From contig UQBG01000012.1 in assembly GCA_900539185.1 (NCBI GenBank), forward strand, positions 36,941-100,940: a DNA stretch of 64,000 nucleotides, read 5' to 3'. The notes below the pieces were generated by a model. It was not told the DNA's origin, searched no databases, and saw only the letters and a program-made list of their open reading frames with translations. Position 1 is the first letter of the stretch; the number at the start of each line of letters is the position of its first letter. The translations under genes were made by a program, and so were the position numbers. The DNA comes from an uncultured Clostridium sp. Lineage in GTDB: Bacteria > Bacillota > Clostridia > Lachnospirales > Lachnospiraceae. Shown here one piece after another: positions 26,287 to 34,469 of this stretch.

Positions 26287-26659
26287 GGATGTATTGGTAG
26301 GGGCCTTGTTATATGGTATCCTTGTAGAGATCATAGGGGTTATTGTGGTAGAGAACCGGCTGAGCTACAGTCTGGGACTTGTATATGGATATGGTTGTAT
26401 CATATTTATGATATGTCATATGTATCTGACGCTGGAGAAGGCATTGGATATGGAGCCGAAGGACGCATCAAAGTATGGGATTCGGAATAATATCCTGCGA
26501 TATGTTATCGTATTTTTGCTGTTGGTAATCGCAGCAATGATACCACAGGTCAGCGTCGTTGCAGTAATTATTATGATATTTGGGATGAAGATTTCGGCGG
26601 CACTGCAGCCGAAGGTAAATAAGTACATTACCTCAAGAATCTTTGATGGAAGAAGGTGA
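26261..26659 (+). CDS. atpI: ATP synthase subunit I
   Basis: 132 residues with four predicted membrane helices. Subunit I aids assembly of the c ring and is not part of the final complex. The sequence is poorly conserved, as usual; the assignment rests on size, topology, position between atpZ and atpB, and the GDV/GLVYGYGCIIFMICHMYLTL pattern. It starts inside atpZ, behind an AAGGAG-type site, suggesting translational coupling. Confidence 0.82.
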   Translation: MKRLDPTVRDVLVGALLYGILVEIIGVIVVENRLSYSLGLVYGYGCIIFMICHMYLTLEKALDMEPKDASKYGIRNNILRYVIVFLLLVIAAMIPQVSVVAVIIMIFGMKISAALQPKVNKYITSRIFDGRR

Positions 26660-26663
26660 ATCT

Positions 26664-27428
26664 ATGGTGAATGTAGCAGCCAGTGCGTGGCAGACGGTGG
26701 CCGGCATTGGTGGTATACGGACAGTACTGACAGATGAAAAGACCGTTGATTTTTTCATACATGAGCTGATTCCGTATAAGTTTTTTGGGCAGACTGTGTA
26801 TATTACAACTACCCACATCTGTGAGTTTATTATAATTCTCGGAATTGTAATTTTTGCGCTGATCGCAAGGCACAGAATTATGCATGCGGAAGAAATCCCC
26901 AGAGGATTTCAAAATGTAGTGGAATTCCTGATCGAGACACTGCAGAAGTATGTGAACGGGTCCATGGGAAAAAACGGAACCAAGTGTTATGTGAATTACA
27001 TTGGAACGATTATCCTGCTGATTTTTCTGTGTAATATATCAGGTCTGATCGGCTTGAGACCGCCGACAGCAGATTACGGAACGACGTTGTGTCTGGCCAT
27101 TATATCCGTTGTTATGATTCAGTATAACAACATAAAGTGGAATAAGTGGAGGGCATTTACGAGTCTGTTTGAACCGGTATTTTTATTCTTCCCGATTAAC
27201 CTGATCGGTGAGGTGTCTACGGTGGTTTCGCTGTCATTGCGTTTGTTCGGTAACATTATGGCAGGTACGGTTATGATAACGCTGTACTATACACTGATGC
27301 CGATTTTCGTAAAGATTGGTATTCCGGCAGCGCTGCATGCTTATCTGGATGTTTTTTCAGGAGCGATTCAGGCGTATGTATTTACGATGCTGACGATGGT
27401 ATTTATCAATAATAAGATAGAAGGATAA
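26664..27428 (+). CDS. atpB: ATP synthase F0 subunit a
   Basis: 254 residues. It forms the ion half-channels facing the c ring. The essential arginine is in VSLSLRLFGNIMAG, and the last helices contain AALHAYLDVFSGAIQAYVFTML split over two segments. The start at 26664 has AAGGTG four to nine bases upstream; earlier TTG/ATG codons in frame lie within the end of atpI. The polar tail is short. Confidence 0.94.
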   Translation: MVNVAASAWQTVAGIGGIRTVLTDEKTVDFFIHELIPYKFFGQTVYITTTHICEFIIILGIVIFALIARHRIMHAEEIPRGFQNVVEFLIETLQKYVNGSMGKNGTKCYVNYIGTIILLIFLCNISGLIGLRPPTADYGTTLCLAIISVVMIQYNNIKWNKWRAFTSLFEPVFLFFPINLIGEVSTVVSLSLRLFGNIMAGTVMITLYYTLMPIFVKIGIPAALHAYLDVFSGAIQAYVFTMLTMVFINNKIEG

Positions 27429-27469
27429 TGCAGTAGAATTAAGTAAGAAAGAAAATGGAGGGTTTCTAA

Positions 27470-27745
27470 ATGAATCAAATTACAAACGAAGGTTTAATCT
27501 TAGCATGTTCTGCAATTGGTGCCGGTCTGGCAATGATCGCCGGTGTCGGTCCCGGTATTGGTCAGGGTATTGCGGCCGGTCATGGTGCGGCTGCCGTAGG
27601 ACGGAATCCGGGAGCAAAGGGTGATATCATGTCAACGATGTTATTAGGACAGGCAGTAGCCGAGACAACCGGTCTGTATGGTCTGGTTATCGCACTGTTG
27701 CTGTTCTATGCAAATCCATTGTTAAATAGATTCCTGAAGCTGTAG
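27470..27745 (+). CDS. atpE: ATP synthase F0 subunit c, Na+-type
   Basis: 91 residues forming the two-helix ion-binding hairpin of the rotor ring. The ion-site residues fall at exactly the positions of the Ilyobacter tartaricus Na+ ring: Q32 in GPGIGQG, and V63, E65, T66, T67 and Y70 in QAVAETTGLYG. H+-type rings lack this Q32/(S,T)66 pair. The loop RNPGAK contacts F1. Na+ coupling is therefore strongly predicted from sequence. GGAGGG precedes the ATG. Confidence 0.96.
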   Translation: MNQITNEGLILACSAIGAGLAMIAGVGPGIGQGIAAGHGAAAVGRNPGAKGDIMSTMLLGQAVAETTGLYGLVIALLLFYANPLLNRFLKL

Positions 27746-27785
27746 GGAATATGTATTCCCAAACGGGCGGAAAGGAGGCTAAGAC

Positions 27786-28346
27786 GTGTTTAAGATATGC
27801 ATGATGAGCGGTACAGTAGCACTGCTGGAGGGAAGAATCTTCGGTCTGGATGCACAACTGCTGGCAGATATTTTAATACAGGCGATTGCAATCTTTATCT
27901 TATTTGCATTTTTATCTTATGTTCTGTTCGAACCGGTAAAGAAGGTATTGAATAACCGGACAGAGCGAATTAAAAATGATATCGAAAGTGCCAAACAGGA
28001 TAAAGAAGAAGCATCGAAGATGAAGGAAGCGTATGACAGTAAGCTGCAGGCTGCAGATACGGAAGTACAGGAAATATTAAGCGAAGCACGTAAGAAAGCA
28101 AAGAAGCGGGAAAGTGATATCGTAGAGGAAGCGAATGAGGAGGCCGCCAGAGTCAGAAACCGTGCCAGCCAGGAGATTGAACTGGAGAAGGCAAAGGCAC
28201 AGGATGAGATCCGGCAGGAGATCATACAGGTAGCAACGGCTATGGCATCCAAGATCGTAACGGTTTCTCTGACTGAGGAACAGCAAAATGCTCTGTTGGA
28301 AGAGACACTGAAGGAAATAGGTGATGATACATGGCTAAGCAGATAG
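27786..28346 (+). CDS. atpF: ATP synthase F0 subunit b
   Basis: 186 residues: one N-terminal membrane helix (about 25-48) ending YVLFEPVKKVLNNR, then a long charged helix of the peripheral stalk. The start is GTG at 27786, supported by GGAGG 8 bases upstream; the first ATG in frame is further inside. The 3' end overlaps atpH by 16 bases. Confidence 0.93.
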   Translation: MFKICMMSGTVALLEGRIFGLDAQLLADILIQAIAIFILFAFLSYVLFEPVKKVLNNRTERIKNDIESAKQDKEEASKMKEAYDSKLQAADTEVQEILSEARKKAKKRESDIVEEANEEAARVRNRASQEIELEKAKAQDEIRQEIIQVATAMASKIVTVSLTEEQQNALLEETLKEIGDDTWLSR

Positions 28347-28876
28347 ATTCTACTTATGGAGATGCACTTTATGAACTGGCAGTAGAGGAACAAAAGACGG
28401 ATTCTGTTCTGGAAGAGATGACAGGGCTGCTTCAGGTGTTTCGGGAGAATGAAGAACTGCTTCAGGTATTGACACATCCGGAAGTGCAAAAGGAGCAGAA
28501 ACTGGAGTTGATTCGTAATGTATTTCAGGGAAGAGTCAGTGATGATGTTATGGGAATGCTGTTAATTGTGGTGCAGAATGACCGTAGCAACGGCTTAATC
28601 GCTATTTGTCAGTACGTGATCAGGAAGATTAAGGAATATAAGAAGATAGGAATCGCAAGTGTGACTTCGGCAAGTGTGCTGACAGCACAGCAGAAGTCGG
28701 CGATTGAATCTAAGCTGGTTGATACAACGGACTATAACAGTATGGAGATGAATTATATCGTTGATCCAACAATTATAGGAGGATTGATTATTCGGATTCA
28801 GGATCGGGTAGTGGATAGCAGTATCAAGAGTCAGTTAGAGAGAATGTCGCAGACACTCTCTCATGGGGAAATGTAG
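28331..28876 (+). CDS. atpH: ATP synthase F1 subunit delta
   Basis: 181 residues. Delta joins the b stalk to the top of the alpha-beta ring. The N-terminal helical bundle begins STYGDALYELAVEE; the C-terminal domain has the conserved DPTIIGGLIIRIQDRVVDSSI. It overlaps atpF, so the two are probably translationally coupled. Confidence 0.93.
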   Translation: MAKQIDSTYGDALYELAVEEQKTDSVLEEMTGLLQVFRENEELLQVLTHPEVQKEQKLELIRNVFQGRVSDDVMGMLLIVVQNDRSNGLIAICQYVIRKIKEYKKIGIASVTSASVLTAQQKSAIESKLVDTTDYNSMEMNYIVDPTIIGGLIIRIQDRVVDSSIKSQLERMSQTLSHGEM

Positions 28877-28909
28877 TAAAATATAGAAGAAAGAAGGTGC
28901 TGAGGCTCC

Positions 28910-30415
28910 ATGAATTTAAGACCGGAAGAGATAAGCTCTGTTATAAAAGAGCAGATCAAGAATTATTCGGTTCATCTGGAAACTACGGATGTAGGTACCG
29001 TTATTCAGGTGGCAGATGGTATCGTTCGTATTCATGGTCTGGAGAATGCGATGCAGGGAGAACTGCTGGCATTTCCAAATGATGTATATGGAATGGTCAT
29101 GAACCTGGAAGTAGATAATGTAGGTGCCGTACTGCTCGGAGATAGCAGTAGCGTAAATGAAGGCGATACCGTTAAGACAACCGGACGCGTCGTTGAGGTC
29201 CCTGTAGGGGATGCGATGCTGGGCAGAGTTGTAAATGCATTGGGACAGCCGATCGATGGAAAAGGACCGATTCAGTCTACAAAGACCAGACAGATTGAAC
29301 GAGTGGCATCGGGTGTTATCAGCCGGAAGTCTGTAGATACTCCGTTACAGACCGGTATTAAGGCAATCGATGCGATGGTGCCGATCGGTAGAGGACAGCG
29401 AGAACTGATCATAGGAGATAGACAGACAGGTAAGACTGCCATAGCGATTGATACGATTATCAATCAAAAGGGACAGGGAGTTTACTGTATATACGTAGCA
29501 ATCGGACAGAAGGCCTCCACGGTAGCCTCTATCGTGAAGACATTGACGGAATTTGGAGCTATGGATTATACAACGGTTGTGGCTTCTACAGCGTCAGAAC
29601 CGGCTCCGCTGCAGTATATTTCGCCGTATGCAGGATGTGCAATCGGTGAGGAATGGATGGAGGAAGGAAAGGACGTTCTGGTAGTGTATGATGACTTGAG
29701 CAAGCATGCTACCGCATATCGTACACTTTCATTGCTTCTCCGTAGACCACCAGGCCGTGAGGCTTATCCAGGAGATGTATTCTATCTGCATAGTCGTCTT
29801 CTGGAGCGTGCGGCAAAGCTGTCGGATGAACTGGGAGGAGGTTCTTTGACGGCACTGCCGATTATAGAGACACAGGCCGGAGATGTATCCGCCTATATCC
29901 CGACAAATGTTATATCGATTACGGATGGTCAGATTTATCTGGAGACAGAGATGTTCAATGCCGGTTTCCGTCCGGCAGTAAATGCAGGCCTTTCTGTATC
30001 GCGGGTAGGTGGTTCTGCCCAGATCGGTGCAATGAAGAAGATAGCAGCACCAATCCGTGTTGAGTTAGCACAGTATCGCGAGCTGGCTGCGTTTTCACAG
30101 TTTGGATCTGAGCTGGATGCAGATACAAAGGAGCGTCTGGCACAGGGTGAACGGATCAGAGAGATGCTGAAGCAACCGCAGTATGCACCAATGCCGGTAG
30201 AACGACAGATCGTAATTATATATGCCGCTACGAAGAAGTATCTGCTGGATATTCCGGTAGAAGATATTCAGCGGTTTGAAAAGGAATTGTTTGACTTTAT
30301 TGATACAAAGTATCCGGAAATATTCCAGAAGATTCGTGAGGAAAAAAAGCTGTCGGATGAACTGGAAGAGATGATGGTAAAGGCGATTACCGAATTCAAG
30401 GCTGAGTTTAAGTGA
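28910..30415 (+). CDS. atpA: ATP synthase F1 subunit alpha
   Basis: 501 residues. The non-catalytic nucleotide-binding subunit. The P loop GDRQTGKTAIA, the VASTASEPAPLQYISPYAG segment and the arginine finger region SVSRVGGSAQ are present. Length and order are normal. GAGG lies 5 bases before the start. Confidence 0.97.
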   Translation: MNLRPEEISSVIKEQIKNYSVHLETTDVGTVIQVADGIVRIHGLENAMQGELLAFPNDVYGMVMNLEVDNVGAVLLGDSSSVNEGDTVKTTGRVVEVPVGDAMLGRVVNALGQPIDGKGPIQSTKTRQIERVASGVISRKSVDTPLQTGIKAIDAMVPIGRGQRELIIGDRQTGKTAIAIDTIINQKGQGVYCIYVAIGQKASTVASIVKTLTEFGAMDYTTVVASTASEPAPLQYISPYAGCAIGEEWMEEGKDVLVVYDDLSKHATAYRTLSLLLRRPPGREAYPGDVFYLHSRLLERAAKLSDELGGGSLTALPIIETQAGDVSAYIPTNVISITDGQIYLETEMFNAGFRPAVNAGLSVSRVGGSAQIGAMKKIAAPIRVELAQYRELAAFSQFGSELDADTKERLAQGERIREMLKQPQYAPMPVERQIVIIYAATKKYLLDIPVEDIQRFEKELFDFIDTKYPEIFQKIREEKKLSDELEEMMVKAITEFKAEFK

Positions 30416-30430
30416 TGGAGGTGACAGAAT

Positions 30431-31291
30431 ATGGCGTCCATGCGAGATATTAAGCGAAGGAAAGAAAGTGTCACCAGTACGCAGCAGATTACAAAGGCCA
30501 TGAAGCTGGTTGCAACAGTAAAACTGCAAAAGGCGAAGGCAAGAGCAGAGAGAAATAAGCCATATTTTCATGCATTGTATAAGACGATATGTTCCATTCT
30601 GTCGAAAACAGAGAATATCGAGCATCCATATCTGAAGGATAACGGCAGTAGTCGTAAGGCAGTGATCGTTATTACATCCAATAAGGGATTAGCCGGTGGC
30701 TATAATGCAAATATTATCCGGGAGGTAACCGGAGCCGGGTTCTCAGTGCAGGATACTGATATTTATGCAATCGGCCGGAAGGGCGCAGAAGGACTGGCAA
30801 GAAAGGGATATACCATTCTGGAGGATGATTCCGATGCAATAAATGAGCCATTGTATAAAGATGCGATCGATATTACAAATCGGGTATTGGAATCCTATAC
30901 GAAAGGCGATGTAGGCGAGATCTACATGGCATATACGAATTTTAAGAATACCGTATCACAGGAAGCGACATTGATTAAGCTGCTTCCTCTGAATCTGGAT
31001 GAACTTCCGGCGGAGGAAGAGGATGATGACGGGGTGCTGATGAACTATGAACCGGAGGCAGAGGATGCACTGGATATGCTGATTCCGAAGTATATCAGTA
31101 ATCTGCTATACGGTGCATTTGTAGAGGCGCTGGCCAGTGAAAATGGTGCCAGAATGCAGGCTATGGATTCAGCAACAACGAATGCAGATAATATGATTTC
31201 AGACTTATCACTAAAGTATAATCGGGCAAGACAGGCGTCTATTACACAGGAATTGACAGAAATTATCGCCGGTTCGGAAGCGATTAGCTAG
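30431..31291 (+). CDS. atpG: ATP synthase F1 subunit gamma
   Basis: 286 residues. The central shaft. The N-terminal helix reads MRDIKRRKESVTSTQQITKA and the C-terminal helix MQAMDSATTNADNMI and NRARQASITQELTEI, both typical. The middle contains an acidic segment (EEEDDDG, about 195-202). GGAGGTGA precedes the ATG. Confidence 0.96.
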   Translation: MASMRDIKRRKESVTSTQQITKAMKLVATVKLQKAKARAERNKPYFHALYKTICSILSKTENIEHPYLKDNGSSRKAVIVITSNKGLAGGYNANIIREVTGAGFSVQDTDIYAIGRKGAEGLARKGYTILEDDSDAINEPLYKDAIDITNRVLESYTKGDVGEIYMAYTNFKNTVSQEATLIKLLPLNLDELPAEEEDDDGVLMNYEPEAEDALDMLIPKYISNLLYGAFVEALASENGARMQAMDSATTNADNMISDLSLKYNRARQASITQELTEIIAGSEAIS

Positions 31292-31329
31292 TGAGGAGCA
31301 GGATAAAGTAGTAAGAAAAGGAGAATGGA

Positions 31330-32724
31330 ATGGCAGATAAGAATATAGGTAAGATTACCCAGATTATCGGTGCCGTACTGGATATTCAGTTTCCGGAGGG
31401 ACAACTGCCAGAGATTAACGATGCGATCCAGATTACCAGAAAGAATGGTGAGGTTCTGACAGTAGAAGTGTCTCAGCAGATGGGAGACGATACAGTTAGA
31501 TGTATTGCGATGGGTCCGACAGATGGACTGATCCGGGGAATGGATGCTTTGGCTACAGGAAGTCCGATTATGGTTCCGGTTGGAGAGAATACACTGGGAA
31601 GAATGTTCAACGTACTGGGTGAACCCATAGATAATAAGCCTGCACCGGAGGTGGAGAAGAAGTACCCGATCCATCGCCCGGCACCGAAGTTTTCGGAGCA
31701 GGCAACGGAGACAGAGATGTTGGAAACCGGTATTAAGGTCGTAGACCTGTTATGTCCATATCAGAAGGGTGGAAAGATCGGTCTGTTTGGTGGAGCCGGA
31801 GTTGGTAAGACGGTATTGATTCAGGAGCTGATTCGTAACATCGCAACCGAGCACGGAGGATATTCTGTGTTTACGGGAGTTGGTGAGCGTACGCGTGAAG
31901 GAAATGATCTGTATTATGAAATGACGGAATCCGGTGTTATTAATAAGACAACCATGGTATTTGGACAGATGAATGAACCGCCCGGAGCAAGAATGCGGGT
32001 TGGTTTATCCGGACTGACAATGGCAGAGTACTTCCGTGATGAGGGTGGAAAGGATGTATTGTTATTCATTGATAACATTTTCCGATTTACCCAGGCGGGT
32101 TCCGAGGTGTCTGCATTACTGGGACGTGTACCGAGTGCGGTTGGTTATCAGCCGACACTGCAGACGGAAATGGGTGCATTGCAGGAAAGAATCACATCCA
32201 CAAAGAATGGTTCTATCACATCGGTACAGGCGGTATATGTGCCTGCCGATGACTTGACAGATCCGGCACCTGCAACTACGTTTGCACATTTGGATGCGAC
32301 AACGGTATTATCTCGTTCCATTTCGGAGCTGGGTATTTATCCTGCAGTTGATCCGTTGGAGTCAACCTCCAGAATCCTGGATCCGAGAATCGTAGGAGAG
32401 GAACACTACAAGGTAGCCCGGGGGGTACAGGAGATTCTGCAGAAGTATAAAGAACTGCAGGACATCATTGCGATTCTGGGTATGGATGAACTTTCAGAGG
32501 AAGATAAACTGGTTGTATCCAGAGCCAGAAAGGTACAGAGATTCTTATCTCAGCCGTTCTTTGTGGCAGGACAGTTTACAGGACTGGAAGGAAAGTATGT
32601 GCCGATCGAGGATACGATACAGGGCTTTAAGGAGATTCTGGAAGGAAAGCACGATGATGTACCGGAGGGATGCTTCCTGAATGCCGGAAGTATCGATGAT
32701 GTGCTTGCCAGAGTTCAGAAATAA
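31330..32724 (+). CDS. atpD: ATP synthase F1 subunit beta
   Basis: 464 residues. The catalytic subunit. The Walker A motif is GGAGVGKTVLIQ, followed by GERTREGNDLY with the catalytic glutamate, Walker B LLFIDNIFRFTQAGSEVS, and the signature PAVDPLESTSR. Normal length. AGGAG precedes the ATG. Confidence 0.98.
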   Translation: MADKNIGKITQIIGAVLDIQFPEGQLPEINDAIQITRKNGEVLTVEVSQQMGDDTVRCIAMGPTDGLIRGMDALATGSPIMVPVGENTLGRMFNVLGEPIDNKPAPEVEKKYPIHRPAPKFSEQATETEMLETGIKVVDLLCPYQKGGKIGLFGGAGVGKTVLIQELIRNIATEHGGYSVFTGVGERTREGNDLYYEMTESGVINKTTMVFGQMNEPPGARMRVGLSGLTMAEYFRDEGGKDVLLFIDNIFRFTQAGSEVSALLGRVPSAVGYQPTLQTEMGALQERITSTKNGSITSVQAVYVPADDLTDPAPATTFAHLDATTVLSRSISELGIYPAVDPLESTSRILDPRIVGEEHYKVARGVQEILQKYKELQDIIAILGMDELSEEDKLVVSRARKVQRFLSQPFFVAGQFTGLEGKYVPIEDTIQGFKEILEGKHDDVPEGCFLNAGSIDDVLARVQK

Positions 32725-32745
32725 GGAAGAAAGAGCAGGTGCATT

Positions 32746-33144
32746 ATGGCAGATAAGACACTTCGATTAAAAATCATAGCACCGGAACGTATCTTTTTTG
32801 AGGATGATGTGAACTTTGTAGAGTTTCGAACGACCGAAGGTGAGCTCGGGGTTTATCCCGGACATATAGCACTGACATCCATTGTTGCACCGGGAGTAGT
32901 GCGGATGCATATGCCGGATGGAGAGATAAAAGAAGCAGCACTTCTGGAAGGCTTTTCAGAGATTCTGGCGAACCAGGTTATGATTCTGGCGGAAGCGGTA
33001 GAATGGCCGGAGGAGATTGATGTGAATCGGGCGAAAGAAGCACAGATACGGGCAGAGCGACGGTTATCTGATAAAGACGGAGATATGGATCGGGCAGAGT
33101 TAGCATTGAAGCGGGCATTGGTTCGCCAGAGGCTGGCACGATAA
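32746..33144 (+). CDS. atpC: ATP synthase F1 subunit epsilon
   Basis: 132 residues. N-terminal beta barrel (LKIIAPERIFFEDDVNFVEF, GELGVYPGHIAL) and a C-terminal helical hairpin that can inhibit hydrolysis. It ends the operon and is followed by a hairpin. Confidence 0.95.
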   Translation: MADKTLRLKIIAPERIFFEDDVNFVEFRTTEGELGVYPGHIALTSIVAPGVVRMHMPDGEIKEAALLEGFSEILANQVMILAEAVEWPEEIDVNRAKEAQIRAERRLSDKDGDMDRAELALKRALVRQRLAR

Positions 33145-33157
33145 CGATAGATGATGA

Positions 33158-33199
33158 AAAGGCAGAACTACAAGCGTATGTGGTTCTGCCTTTGGTATT
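33158..33199 (+). terminator. Terminator of the atp operon
   Basis: AAAGGCAGAAC/GTTCTGCCTTT stem; the T tail is short. Confidence 0.7.
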
Positions 33200-33306
33200 A
33201 TAAACTGGAATTTAAACACCATAACTGAATAAACTCCCCAAAACCGTCCATACTGAAACCATAAGCAGCGTGTGTATACAGAGAAGCACACGAATAGAAA
33301 AGGGGT

Positions 33307-34068
33307 ATGAGTATGAAACAGACAGGAAAGATAGCCTTGATCGCTGTGGTGTGGCTGGCGGTTATGGTACAGCTATTCATAAATCAAAATCCGGGTAAAA
33401 CAGGAGATGTCATCGATGCGTTTAGTAGCAGTGAGACAATTCCGGTAGAGGCATGCGTGAGTGCCTATGGAGAGTTTGGCGAAATGGAGCTGGCAGGCGA
33501 GACAAAAACGATCATGCTAAGAAATCTGGCAAAACAGTTAGGGATTACAGATGGGTATGAAATCACTGCCTCAGAGGGCGAGAGCTACCGGGAGTCTACG
33601 CTGACAAAGGACGGAAAATACGGAAAAACCGTGATACAGATTGTAAGCATTGATGAAAAAAATGAAGAGCGGCAGTCGATAACGAAGCAAAACATCCTGT
33701 GCGATATTACTATTTACAATGACGTAGAATATGCGATGGAATGTAAGGAACAACTGGAGGATATCTATCAGGAAATCGGGATGACTCCCAATATGAATGT
33801 TTATATCAAGGGAAAGACAGCGGGAAAGGTATCCGAAGATCAACGACAAGAGTTGATTAACCGGGTATTTGAAAGTGTAGGCGCTACGGTAGTACAGGAA
33901 ATAAATACGGATCAATATGACTGCATCTATGGTTATACCAGCCGCTTTGATCGTTGCATCTATCAGAATGGAAAGAAAATCAATGTAAATCTGGCATTGA
34001 CCTACAATGAAGCGGAGGATACGACTTATCTGCATCTGGCGGTGCCTTATATCAGTCAGTCTTTCTAA
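33307..34068 (+). CDS. ywmB: YwmB family protein
   Basis: 253 residues with an N-terminal signal anchor (about 8-25) and an extracytoplasmic alpha/beta domain named YwmB or 'TATA-box binding-like'. The family lies near the atp and murA genes in Bacillus as well, which matches this position. The start may be 33307 or the ATG at 33313; the latter is better spaced from GGGG. No biochemical role is known. It is probably exported. Confidence 0.78.
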   Translation: MSMKQTGKIALIAVVWLAVMVQLFINQNPGKTGDVIDAFSSSETIPVEACVSAYGEFGEMELAGETKTIMLRNLAKQLGITDGYEITASEGESYRESTLTKDGKYGKTVIQIVSIDEKNEERQSITKQNILCDITIYNDVEYAMECKEQLEDIYQEIGMTPNMNVYIKGKTAGKVSEDQRQELINRVFESVGATVVQEINTDQYDCIYGYTSRFDRCIYQNGKKINVNLALTYNEAEDTTYLHLAVPYISQSF

Positions 34069-34258
34069 TGAGACAATGTACATTTGAATACAGCGGGCTT
34101 CTGAAGACCGTATTTCCGATTTTTACAGTTATTTTTTCGATGGATATGCTATGGTAGGCCTATCAACGAAAGTAGGGAAAGGAGATTCAGTTCTGATATT
34201 CATACTCCCTTTCGCATAAATTTTACCCGTACTTTACCCACTCGCACCTTCATTTTTT

Positions 34259-34306
34259 ACGTTCCTTCTGTAAAGTCATTTAAAAGACATTAGCAGAAAG
34301 GAACGT
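34259..34306. repeat. Inverted repeat in the 400-base gap before the surface protein
   Basis: ACGTTCCTTCTG (34259-34270) and CAGAAAGGAACGT (34294-34306) are near-perfect inverted copies around 23 bases. No T run follows on either strand. The surrounding gap (34069-34469) has no convincing gene; a 10-codon frame starts after the repeat at 34312. It could be a recombination or insertion scar. Confidence 0.5.
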
Positions 34307-34372
34307 ATAGGATGAAGAAAATGGTGTACAGGGACAGCCGGTAGAGAAGTATCGTTTTATCTTCAAAAATTA

Positions 34373-34435
34373 ATTTGACTATTAACAAACGGATTTGTAC
34401 GTGATATGATAAATAATAGGATATTATAGTCAAAT
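34373..34435 (+). promoter_or_regulatory. Extended -10 promoter framed by a perfect 10-bp inverted repeat
   Basis: TTAACA (34382-34387), 17 bp, TATGAT (34405-34410) with TG at 34402-34403. ATTTGACTAT (34373-34382) and ATAGTCAAAT (34426-34435) flank it as perfect inverted copies, one touching the -35 and one after the start site. This suggests an operator pair or phase-variable element. Confidence 0.55.
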
Positions 34436-34469
34436 GTAAATGAGGATAAAAAACAGGGGGGGATTTTAT

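Noticed and set aside
34259..34306. Terminator for ywmB
   Set aside because: The inverted repeat lies about 190 bases past the gene and has no T run on either strand.
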